Assembly: GCA_946886275.1 (NCBI GenBank)
Contig: CAMPIH010000144.1
Coordinates: forward strand, 1-6,037
DNA: 6,037 nucleotides
DNA from: an uncultured Sphingosinicella sp.
GTDB taxonomy: Bacteria > Pseudomonadota > Alphaproteobacteria > Sphingomonadales > Sphingomonadaceae
Direction: 5' to 3'
Position 1 is the first letter of the stretch; the number at the start of each line of letters is the position of its first letter. This document shows positions 1-5,009 of this stretch, piece after piece. The notes under the pieces were generated by a model. The model made no database searches and had not been told where the DNA came from. It was given only the letters and a program-made list of their open reading frames with translations. The position numbers and the translations under genes are program-made.

Positions 1-236
1 TCCAGATATTCGCCGAAATGCTCGGCCAGCTGGTCGCCGCGCCGCTCCGCGATGAGGAAGCGGCCCCCGACCCGAGCGTCGATCTCGACCCGCTCCATGA
101 CCCCGTCGGGCGTGGCGAACAGCCAGTGGCGGGCGCTGTCCGGGTCGAGCCAGGCATCGAAAACCGCTTCGGGCGGCGCGTCGATATGGCGCTCGACTTC
201 AACGACGATCGGCTCGACCCTCGCCGATCCCGTCAC
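1..236 (-). CDS. SRPBCC/AHSA1-like domain protein, 3' end outside window
   Basis: Only the first 78 codons are visible; the gene continues beyond position 1. Translation from GTG at 236 gives an SRPBCC (START-like, AHSA1 type) N-terminus. It has a first beta strand with the VERHIDAPPEAVFDAWLDP pattern (about residues 14-32), then ARHWLF, and the strand-turn VGGRFLI (about 57-62), all typical of this ligand-binding helix-grip fold. GTG 236 is chosen because an in-frame TGA lies nine codons upstream with no ATG between them, and because a purine-rich AGGGAAGA (rc of 243-250) sits at suitable spacing. The GTG shares 4 nt (GTGA) with the stop of the reductase gene, which implies translational coupling. 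It is the second SRPBCC gene of this cassette, diverged from the one at 898-1401. The family binds or modifies small hydrophobic molecules, or in true Aha1 proteins acts with Hsp90; the ligand is unknown here. Confidence 0.85.
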   Translation of the reverse strand, partial: MTGSARVEPIVVEVERHIDAPPEAVFDAWLDPDSARHWLFATPDGVMERVEIDARVGGRFLIAERRGDQLAEHFGEYL

Positions 237-898
237 CAGCTGTCTTCCCTTCGCATCGTCTCACGGCGCTCGATTTCGGCGGAGCTTGGAACCTCCTGAG
301 CGAAGGAGCCTGTCCGTACCGGGCCCTTCGGCCGGTAGCGGGCGATGACGACCCCCTTGGTCGAGGTGCGGCTGTCGATCAGGTCCCATTCGCCCGGATC
401 GGAATTCTCACCGATCAGCTTCTTGCCGGGACCCAGAAGCACCGGGAAGGTGAGCAGAAGCATTTCGTCGACCAGCCCCGCCGCGAGCAGCGACTGGACG
501 AGCACCGAGCTGCCCTGGGTGAGGAGATCGGCTCCCTCGTCCTGCTTCAACCGGGCAACGGCCTCCGGAACCCTGCCTTCCAGCCTGACGCTGTTTTCCC
601 AGGAGAGCGGCCTGGTGGACGACGTCGCGACATATTTGGTCGCGGCGTTGAACGGATCGGCGATTTCTCCCTTCGCGAACGGCCAATAGCCGGCGAAGAT
701 CTCGTAGGTCCGGCGGCCCAGCAGCAGGTCGAATGGCTTGGCGAAGGCTTCTCCCATGGCCTCGTCCAGGACCTCGTCCCAGAGGGGAAACACCCAGCCG
801 CCATGTCGAAAGCCGCCGGTCGGATCTTCCTCCGGGCCGCCGGGCGCCTGCATCACTCCGTCGAGACTGACGAAGCCGGCGACGACGACCCGCCGCAT
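233..898 (-). CDS. Dihydrofolate reductase family protein (RibD C-terminal/YyaP-like)
   Basis: This 221-aa protein has the RibD C-terminal/DHFR-like fold and is predicted to be a cytoplasmic NAD(P)H-dependent reductase of unknown substrate. It is not the housekeeping folate enzyme. Visible signatures are an N-terminal strand RRVVVAGFVSLDGVM (2-16), the cofactor-binding stretch LLLGRRTYE (58-66), the late motif TQGSSVLVQSLLAAGLVDEM (127-146), and FPVLLGPGKKLI (151-162) before the last strands. The start is ATG 898, whose A is shared with the TGA of the preceding SRPBCC gene (TGATG); GGGAG (rc of 907-911) lies 8 nt upstream. The reading frame stays open far upstream, to 1333, but that part is antiparallel-phase noise over the SRPBCC gene. 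The protein runs about 30 charged residues past the expected fold end (from about 191), and the next gene's ribosome binding site lies inside the codons for this tail. It is the third gene of the ArsR-led cassette. Confidence 0.9.
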   Translation of the reverse strand: MRRVVVAGFVSLDGVMQAPGGPEEDPTGGFRHGGWVFPLWDEVLDEAMGEAFAKPFDLLLGRRTYEIFAGYWPFAKGEIADPFNAATKYVATSSTRPLSWENSVRLEGRVPEAVARLKQDEGADLLTQGSSVLVQSLLAAGLVDEMLLLTFPVLLGPGKKLIGENSDPGEWDLIDSRTSTKGVVIARYRPKGPVRTGSFAQEVPSSAEIERRETMRREDSW

Positions 899-1401
899 CA
901 CGCCGGCTCCCGGGCCAGTTCGCCGGCCAGCGCCTCGAGCTGATCGGCACAGGTGCCCCAACCCTCCTGGAAGCCCATCTTCTCGTGGGCGTCGCGGTCG
1001 GTGGCGTTGGCGTGGAGGGCGACCGCGCGGTAGAATGTCTTGCCGTCGTCGGTGTCGGTAAGGGTGATGATCGCGGTCATCGGAAAGGATTCGCAGCCCT
1101 CGGCCGCCAATTCGGCCGGCCGATAGCCGGGCCCGAGCGAGCTCGTCCATGCCAGCCGCTCGCCGTCGACGACCTCGAGCATGCAGCCGGCATTGCCGTG
1201 GCCGGTGTCGAAGCCGTCCGGACCGATCATCCGGATCCGAAAGATCCCGCCCGGCCGGAGCTCCAGCTCGACTTCGCTGATCTCGTACGGCCTTGGCGCG
1301 AACCAGCGCTTCAGCAGGTCCGTGTCGGTCCATGCCCGCCAGACGAGTTCGCGCGGCGCGTCCAATATGCGCTCCAGCACCAGGTCCAGATTGTCAGCCA
1401 T
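898..1401 (-). CDS. SRPBCC family protein (AHSA1/activator of Hsp90-like domain)
   Basis: This 167-aa single-domain protein belongs to the SRPBCC superfamily, AHSA1-like branch. The N-terminal strand-helix reads LVLERILDAPRELVWRAW (7-24), followed by KRWFAP (31-36) and the hairpin ELRPGGIFRIRM (47-58). The C-terminal gripping helix carries KMGFQEGWGTCADQLEAL (141-158). The length is normal and the domain is complete. The fold makes a hydrophobic cavity that binds small lipophilic ligands; bacterial members beside ArsR repressors are very common and mostly uncharacterised. The start ATG 1401 has a good AAGGAG (rc of 1409-1414) 7 nt upstream, inside the end of the arsR reading frame, and overlaps arsR by 8 nt. 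The stop overlaps the reductase start by one base. This arrangement points to one polycistronic message and a shared function. Whether it is an enzyme, ligand carrier or chaperone cofactor cannot be told from sequence. Confidence 0.92.
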   Translation of the reverse strand: MADNLDLVLERILDAPRELVWRAWTDTDLLKRWFAPRPYEISEVELELRPGGIFRIRMIGPDGFDTGHGNAGCMLEVVDGERLAWTSSLGPGYRPAELAAEGCESFPMTAIITLTDTDDGKTFYRAVALHANATDRDAHEKMGFQEGWGTCADQLEALAGELAREPA

Positions 1402-1741
1402 TTCTCTTCTCCTTGCCTTGCATGTCAGCGAGAAATTCCTCGAGCCGATCGAGCCGGCTTTCCCACATCGCGCGTTGCTCGCCGATCCAGGCCTCGGCCG
1501 CCGACAGCGCCCCCGGCTCGATCCGGCAGGTGCGTACGCGGCCGGTCTTCTGAGATTGAACGAGGCCGCTCGCTTCCAGCATCTGGAGATGCTGGAGCAC
1601 GGCCGGAAGGCTCATCGGCAGCGGTTCGGCCAGCTCGCTGACCGACGCGGGGCCGCGGGAGAGCCGCGCCACCATCTGGCGCCGAGCCGGGTCCGCAAGG
1701 GCCTGGAAGGCGAGGTCGAGCGCGGCCGAATCGTTAGGCAT
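1394..1741 (-). CDS. ArsR/SmtB-type winged-helix transcriptional repressor
   Basis: This 115-aa winged-helix DNA-binding protein opens with the ArsR-type helix LDLAFQALADPARRQMVARL (8-27). The helix-turn-helix follows at about 34-61, with VSELAEPL, SLPAVLQHLQMLE and ASGLV. The wing is QKTGRVRTCRIEPGAL, and a C-terminal helix with MWESRLDRLEEFLADM probably serves dimerisation. It lacks the ELCVCDL metal-site motif of ArsR/SmtB sensors and has a single Cys (72), so it is not an evident metal sensor. It fits the ArsR subgroup that sits in front of SRPBCC genes. I prefer ATG 1741; the frame can be extended to GTG 1771 or TTG 1780, but those would press the start against the operator palindrome. 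No convincing Shine-Dalgarno precedes ATG 1741, so a leaderless or near-leaderless message is possible. It is expected to repress its own operon through the palindrome at 1782-1801. Confidence 0.9.
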   Translation of the reverse strand: MPNDSAALDLAFQALADPARRQMVARLSRGPASVSELAEPLPMSLPAVLQHLQMLEASGLVQSQKTGRVRTCRIEPGALSAAEAWIGEQRAMWESRLDRLEEFLADMQGKEKRNG

Positions 1742-1778
1742 GTGCTTAAGTAACGCAGAACCGCCATGCACTGCAACC

Positions 1779-1802
1779 AAAAGTTAGGTGTTTACCTAAC
1801 TA
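1779..1802 (-). terminator. Possible weak intrinsic terminator of the phosphatase gene, sharing the operator
   Basis: Read on the minus strand, the palindrome would fold as an 8-bp hairpin with tetraloop AAAC and is followed at once by TTTT (1782-1779, the first T being part of the stem) and then GG. The stem begins inside the TAG stop of the phosphatase gene (1802-1800). A stem with only four G:C pairs and a short T run makes a weak terminator, so read-through into arsR is plausible. A role as operator only is the main alternative. Confidence 0.35.
1782..1801. promoter_or_regulatory. Perfect palindrome, probable ArsR operator
   Basis: The inverted repeat has arms AGTTAGGT (1782-1789) and ACCTAACT (1794-1801) around the 4-nt centre GTTT. 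The arms match perfectly over 8 bp. It lies 41-60 bp upstream of the preferred arsR ATG, where a dimeric winged-helix repressor would block transcription. A lone half-site GTTAGG recurs at 1733-1738, just inside arsR. That this is the operator is inferred from position and symmetry; the base-level symmetry is directly visible. The right arm includes two bases of the phosphatase stop codon. Confidence 0.72.
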
Positions 1803-3437
1803 TTCGTTCGGACAGGAGGATTCCGGTCCCTCGAGCAGGTCGAGACAGCGGCCGTCGATCGAATCTTCCGCGATTGTCAGTCCGATCAGAGGGGCGAGCG
1901 ACGGCAATATGTCTGCAGTTTCGACCGCAAGCGGCTGCTCGAACGGCGTCAGGCCCTGGCGCCAGAACAGGATCGGCACCCGGCGGTCATAGTCCCAGGG
2001 GCTGCCATGGGTGGCGATATAACCGCGGGAAGTATCGTAGATCGGCGTGATCCGAGGCTCGAGCAGGACCAGGAAATCGCCCGACCGCTCGCGGTCGAAG
2101 GAGGCGGCGGCGCGCTGGACCAGGCTCCACGTGTCGGGCGGCCCGGCCGGCGGCGCCGCGGTCTCGATTTCGGTCCGGGTGAAGACCCGGGCGACCTGCG
2201 GGTTCGACCGGTAGATCCGGATCGCCTCGTCGATCACCTGCTGGCGAAGTGCGGGCTCCAGCGTCCGGTCGACATACATGTCGCCGGCGACGAACTCGCC
2301 GAAAAGCGCGCGATCCTGAAGGCCGAACCTCTGCCGAAGCGCGGCGTCGACGGCGTCGACGGCAAGCTCCGCCTGGGCCCTTGCCGCTTCCGGCTGGGCG
2401 AGCTGGCGCTGGCGTTCGGGGATATCGAGGCCGCCATGGTCGGCGGTCAGCATCACCACATAGTCGATCCCGGTCGAGTCGAGATATTCGAAGAAGTCGC
2501 CGAGCGCCTGGTCGAGCGCCAGCACCTGGTGGCACATCTCGCTTCCGCCGGTGCCGAAGGTGTGGCCGACATAATCGGTGGCGGAGAGACCGATGGCGAG
2601 GAGATCGGCAGCCGGACCCTGGCCGAGCCGCATCTCCTGCTGGAGCGCAACGGCGAGCGCGAGAACGGCGCCGTCGAAGTCGGGCGAGGCTCTGAAGGCG
2701 TTGCGATTGCCGGCGTCACGGGCGAAGCGGCCGGCTCCGGCGGGGTTGCCGCCGCCTTCGACCGGGATCGCCCGGGTCATCGGCGCGCACAAGGGCTGAA
2801 TCGGCACCGGCTCGCGCGGCGAGGCGAGCTGCTGGGCGACATGGCCGTTGATCCGCGCGACGGCGGCGGAGGGGCCGGCGCCTTCATGGGTGACGAACTC
2901 CCGTCCTCCCCACCACCAGCGCGCCGTGGGGGCGTGGCCGCCCATCATGATCGCGGCGCGATCCTTGCCCGCCACCGCGACCGACCGGCTCTGCGGGTTG
3001 GCCCGAATCATATGGTCGCCGAGCGCCGGCACCCGCAGATGCCAGGGGGAGACGGTATAGCTCTGCGAGGAGCTGCCTTCGATCCGTTCGTCCTCGGAGC
3101 AATAGATCGACTTGTCCTCGCGGCCGACGCCGAGATCGAACCAGTTGTTCGCGACGATTCCGGTACGCGCCGGGCGGGAGCCGGTGAGGATGGTCGAGTG
3201 GCCGGGGCAGGTCTCGGTCGCCGCATGGCCCTGATAGCCGGCGGGGAAGACGACTCCCCGGGCGAGCCGGGCGAGGCCGCCGGTGAAATGTTGCCGGTAC
3301 TGCGCGAAGAGGTCGGAAGAGAATTGGTCGACCGAGATGGCGACGATCAGCTTTGGCGGGGTCTCCGGGGCCTCCGCCCGAAGCGGCGTCGCGGCGAATG
3401 CGAAAGCAAGGAGAGCGGCGGAAAATTTCAGCTTCAT
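1800..3437 (-). CDS. phoK: PhoK-like secreted alkaline phosphatase
   Basis: This 545-aa member of the alkaline phosphatase/nucleotide pyrophosphatase superfamily resembles Sphingomonas PhoK in length and motif order. It is expected to hydrolyse phosphomonoesters outside the cytoplasm and free phosphate. A signal peptide, MKLKFSAALLAFAFAATPLRA, ends near residue 21. Metal and catalytic residues are visible: D37 (SVDQF), nucleophile T76 (ETCPGHSTILTG), N97/N98, K158 and R160 (AGKDRAAIM), D288 and H292 (TDYVGHTFG), D333 and H334 (TADHGG), and H477 (THGSPWDYDRRVPILFW). The set matches the zinc-site and active-site pattern of PhoK, including its Lys/Arg pair. Six Cys after the signal peptide could form disulfides. 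ATG 3437 is chosen because it begins exactly at the signal peptide; GTG 3485 would add 16 non-signal residues. Only a G-rich GGGGGT precedes the ATG. I found no clear Pho box upstream. It is transcribed divergently from the DUF4337 gene and ends 58 bp before arsR. Confidence 0.92.
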   Translation of the reverse strand: MKLKFSAALLAFAFAATPLRAEAPETPPKLIVAISVDQFSSDLFAQYRQHFTGGLARLARGVVFPAGYQGHAATETCPGHSTILTGSRPARTGIVANNWFDLGVGREDKSIYCSEDERIEGSSSQSYTVSPWHLRVPALGDHMIRANPQSRSVAVAGKDRAAIMMGGHAPTARWWWGGREFVTHEGAGPSAAVARINGHVAQQLASPREPVPIQPLCAPMTRAIPVEGGGNPAGAGRFARDAGNRNAFRASPDFDGAVLALAVALQQEMRLGQGPAADLLAIGLSATDYVGHTFGTGGSEMCHQVLALDQALGDFFEYLDSTGIDYVVMLTADHGGLDIPERQRQLAQPEAARAQAELAVDAVDAALRQRFGLQDRALFGEFVAGDMYVDRTLEPALRQQVIDEAIRIYRSNPQVARVFTRTEIETAAPPAGPPDTWSLVQRAAASFDRERSGDFLVLLEPRITPIYDTSRGYIATHGSPWDYDRRVPILFWRQGLTPFEQPLAVETADILPSLAPLIGLTIAEDSIDGRCLDLLEGPESSCPNE

Positions 3438-3567
3438 GACGACCCCCAGAACATGGATTGCGCCGCCATGGCACAGTCTGGGCACAAATCAATGACCTCG
3501 GCCGCAAGTGACTGGACTTGGGACCAAAAGCGGCTAATCCACCGCCCTGTTTGTGACCGGGGGAAAC
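3438..3567. promoter_or_regulatory. Divergent intergenic region between phoK and the DUF4337 gene
   Basis: This 130-bp region must hold promoters for both divergent genes. I see no strong sigma-70 pair. The best plus-strand candidate is TGGACT (3513-3518) with TAATCC (3535-3540) at 16-bp spacing, and it is weak. A short inverted repeat CAAGT/ACTTG (3505-3509 and 3516-3520) is nested inside GCCGC/GCGGC (3501-3505 and 3530-3534) and could be a protein-binding site. G-rich ribosome binding sequences end the region on both sides. The promoter role follows from the gene orientation, not from a recognised motif. Confidence 0.45.
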
Positions 3568-4203
3568 ATGGACAGCAGCGACGCCGCCGATCTGATTGCC
3601 GAGATTCACGAGGACCGGGCCGAAAGTGAGCAGGCCGACCGGTTCCGCAATCGCGCTGCCTTGCTCATCGCCTTTCTCGCCGCGGTGCTGGCGATCGGCG
3701 GCCTGGGCGGCGGCAACGCGACCGACGACATGATCCACGCCAATATCGGAGCGAGCGACACCTGGGCTTTCTTCCAGGCGAAGAACATCCGCCAGACGAG
3801 CTACGAGCTCGCCGCCGACGAGGTCGAGACGATGCTCGCCGCTCCGGGCCTCGACCCGGAGACCAGAGCCCGGCTCGGCCAACGGCTGGCCGACTATCGT
3901 GCGACGATCGCGCGTTACGAAGACGAGCCCGACTCGCGCGCGCCGAACGACCCGTTGCGCGGCGAAGGCAAGAAGCAGCTTCGCGCCCAGGCCCAATCGT
4001 TCGAGGAAGCACGGGAGCGGGCGTCCAAACAGGACAGCAGCTTCGACATGGCCGAAGTGCTGCTCCAGCTCGCTCTGGTGCTCGGATCGGTCGCCATCCT
4101 CGCCATCAGCCGGCCGATCCTGGTTCTTTCGGCGCTTCTGGGCCTCGGCGGCGCCCTGCTCACGATCAACGGCTTCCTGCTTCTCGTCGCCTTGCCGTTC
4201 TAG
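3568..4203 (+). CDS. DUF4337 family membrane protein
   Basis: This 211-aa protein is of the DUF4337 type, whose function is unknown. Recognition rests on the order of elements: an acidic N-terminus, one transmembrane segment (about 30-48, LLIAFLAAVLAIGGLGGG), the hallmark stretch ASDTWAFFQAKNIRQTSYEL (62-81), and a long charged, probably coiled, region (82-157). Two closely spaced transmembrane segments follow (about 163-180 and 184-207), ending in LLLVALPF. The large charged middle is probably on one side of the inner membrane; I cannot fix its orientation. ATG 3568 is preferred over GTG 3553 because GGGGGA (3559-3564) stands just upstream as a ribosome binding site. It is not obviously in an operon: the phosphatase gene is divergent, and a set of hairpins separates it from the next gene. 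Its stop codon TAG lies inside the outer stem of the first hairpin. Confidence 0.88.
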   Translation: MDSSDAADLIAEIHEDRAESEQADRFRNRAALLIAFLAAVLAIGGLGGGNATDDMIHANIGASDTWAFFQAKNIRQTSYELAADEVETMLAAPGLDPETRARLGQRLADYRATIARYEDEPDSRAPNDPLRGEGKKQLRAQAQSFEEARERASKQDSSFDMAEVLLQLALVLGSVAILAISRPILVLSALLGLGGALLTINGFLLLVALPF

Positions 4204-4247
4204 GCGTTCTGTTCAGCAAAGAGGCTCTGAAGCTGAACAGAAGCCTA
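4201..4247 (+). repeat. Long inverted repeat (hairpin A) at the DUF4337 stop codon
   Basis: TTCTGTTCAGC (4207-4217) is perfectly complementary to GCTGAACAGAA (4232-4242). The stem extends through a single bulged G (4206) to TAGGC/GCCTA (4201-4205 with 4243-4247), giving 16 bp around a 14-nt loop. The TAG stop is part of the stem. There is no T run after it, so it is not a canonical intrinsic terminator; 3'-end stabilisation, a factor-dependent terminator or a structured leader for the next gene are possible. Confidence 0.75.
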
Positions 4248-4264
4248 CCAAGCAATTCAGAGCC
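4223..4264 (+). repeat. Interleaved inverted repeat (hairpin B)
   Basis: GGCTCTGAA (4223-4231) is perfectly complementary to TTCAGAGCC (4256-4264). The left arm lies in the loop of hairpin A, directly against A's right arm, and the right arm lies beyond A. The two stems can therefore either compete or form an H-type pseudoknot. The complementarity is seen; the fold is inferred. Confidence 0.65.
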
Positions 4265-4281
4265 GAGTCAGGGCGACTCGG
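4263..4281 (+). repeat. Short GC-rich hairpin C, sharing two bases with hairpin B
   Basis: CCGAGTC (4263-4269) pairs with GACTCGG (4275-4281) around a 5-nt loop AGGGC. Its first two bases are also the last two of hairpin B's right arm, so full B and full C cannot coexist. No T run follows, so alone it is at best a partial terminator. Confidence 0.6.
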
Positions 4282-4336
4282 GCATAACTGTCCTCAAGAT
4301 TCGGAAATCCCGCGTCTTTTGCTACAGGAGGATGCC
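4282..4336 (+). promoter_or_regulatory. Leader with strong Shine-Dalgarno before the small exported protein
   Basis: A canonical AGGAGG (4326-4331) stands 5 nt before ATG 4337 and fixes that start. It is far stronger than the other ribosome binding sites in the window and suggests high expression. TCCTC (4291-4295) could pair with GAGGA (4328-4332) and partly mask it, but this is only five base pairs across a long loop. No convincing -35/-10 pair is visible in the stretch. Confidence 0.6.
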
Positions 4337-4843
4337 ATGAAGGCTCTGACGAAATATCTGACCGGCGCCGCTGCGGCCGCCGCTTTGACCGTTACCGCCG
4401 CGGCTCCCGCCCAGGCGCAGTATCGCGATTATCGCGACCGTGACGGAATCGACGCGGGGGACATCATCACCGGCGTGGCCGTGATCGGCGGGATCGCCGC
4501 CATTCTCGGCGCGCTCGACAATGACGGCAATCGCTACGGCTACAACAATCGCTACCGTTACCAGAACGATTACCGCACTGCGGTCAACGCCTGCGCCTAC
4601 CAGGCCGAGCGTTATGCGCGCGGTGGCCGAGTGAGCGTCACCGACGTCGATCGCCGCGGTCGCAACAGCTATCGGGTGCGTGGCGTCGTCGATGCCGGCT
4701 TCGGCGGCTACGGTGGCTACGGCTATGATCGTTACGATCGCTACGATCGCTACGATCGCTACAATCAGCGCATCGTTTTCGAGTGCGATGCCCGGGCCAA
4801 CGGGCGGATCACCGACTTCGACGTGGATCGTCGCCGCTACTAA
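4337..4843 (+). CDS. Small exported Tyr/Arg/Asp-rich protein of unknown function
   Basis: This 168-aa protein has a clear Sec signal peptide: MKALTKYLTG, an alanine-rich core, and PAQA with cleavage near residue 27. The mature part starts with QYRDYRDRDG, then a hydrophobic Gly-rich segment (about 41-60, with ITGVAVIGGIAAILGAL) that may insert in a membrane as a glycine-zipper-like helix. An NRYGYNNRYRY tract follows. A more ordered C-terminal half has NACAYQAERYARGG, VTDVDRRGRNSYRVRGVVDA and IVFECDARANGRITDFDV; Cys86 and Cys150 may form a disulfide. Between these halves lies GGYGGYGYDRYDRYDRYDRY, encoded by a 9-bp tandem repeat. I know similar proteins only as hypothetical sphingomonad exports and assign no function; envelope or surface location is inferred. 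It is a stand-alone unit, with its own strong ribosome binding site before it and an intrinsic terminator 24 bp after it. Confidence 0.88.
   Translation: MKALTKYLTGAAAAAALTVTAAAPAQAQYRDYRDRDGIDAGDIITGVAVIGGIAAILGALDNDGNRYGYNNRYRYQNDYRTAVNACAYQAERYARGGRVSVTDVDRRGRNSYRVRGVVDAGFGGYGGYGYDRYDRYDRYDRYNQRIVFECDARANGRITDFDVDRRRY
4724..4768 (+). repeat. 9-bp tandem repeat encoding Tyr-Asp-Arg
   Basis: Five 9-bp units run in frame: TATGATCGT, three identical TACGATCGC copies (4733-4759), and a decayed TACAATCAG. They encode YDR four times and then YNQ. The identical core copies suggest recent expansion by replication slippage; each gain or loss keeps the reading frame. Confidence 0.9.
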
Positions 4844-4866
4844 GCGACGGTCTTGCTGAACCAGAG

Positions 4867-4898
4867 ATGCGCGCGAGCTCCGGCTCGCGCGCATTTTT
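4867..4898 (+). terminator. Intrinsic (Rho-independent) terminator
   Basis: A perfect 12-bp stem, ATGCGCGCGAGC (4867-4878) with GCTCGCGCGCAT (4883-4894), closes a TCCG tetraloop and runs straight into TTTTT (4894-4898). It lies 24 nt after the stop of the small exported protein and insulates guaA from upstream transcription. Confidence 0.95.
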
Positions 4899-4899
4899 G

Positions 4900-5009
4900 T
4901 GCGTGGTCGATTGGGGGGCTCCGGCGGCGGCAAACCGCTTCGTCGATCTGTCCCTAGGGTGAAGGCTGGGACGCTGGACAGGCGGCGAGGCTGTGCCTAA
5001 TCGCCCGCC
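4900..5009 (+). promoter_or_regulatory. guaA upstream region with hairpin abutting the start codon
   Basis: This region must carry the guaA promoter because a terminator lies just upstream, but no clear -35/-10 pair stands out. Immediately before the ATG, GGCGGCGA (4981-4988) can pair with TCGCCCGCC (5001-5009) with one bulged C, and GGC/GCC closes a 3-nt inner loop. There is no good Shine-Dalgarno. I do not recognise a purine riboswitch here. Confidence 0.4.

Noticed and set aside
899..1333. Upstream extension of the reductase frame, giving a 366-residue product
   Set aside because: The extra N-terminal 145 residues are an out-of-frame reading of the SRPBCC gene, and the DHFR-like fold begins precisely at ATG 898.
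2343..2364. Short GC-rich tandem repeat inside the phosphatase gene
   Set aside because: Two imperfect copies simply encode the Val-Asp-Ala-Val-Asp-Ala stretch of a helix; no sign of function beyond coding.
2007..3629. 540-codon open frame on the plus strand opposite the phosphatase gene
   Set aside because: It is exactly antisense to phoK, which has clear family motifs. The translation is low-complexity Gly/Arg/Asp-rich with no recognisable domain. Long antisense frames are expected at this GC content.
4201..4230. Stop-codon read-through or recoding driven by the structure at the DUF4337 stop
   Set aside because: Read-through of the TAG would add only eight codons before the next in-frame stop, and no slippery sequence is evident, so there is no sensible product.
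4291..4332. Sequestration of the AGGAGG site by upstream TCCTC
   Set aside because: It gives only five Watson-Crick pairs over a 32-nt loop, too weak to claim without covariation.
3899..4336. Upstream extension of the exported-protein frame into the DUF4337 gene
   Set aside because: The signal peptide and the AGGAGG ribosome binding site fix the start at 4337. The extension is an Arg/Ser-rich shadow of the DUF4337 gene.
4952..4959. CCCTAGGG palindrome before guaA
   Set aside because: A single 8-bp palindrome containing CTAG has no partner or context that would support an operator or a promoter element.
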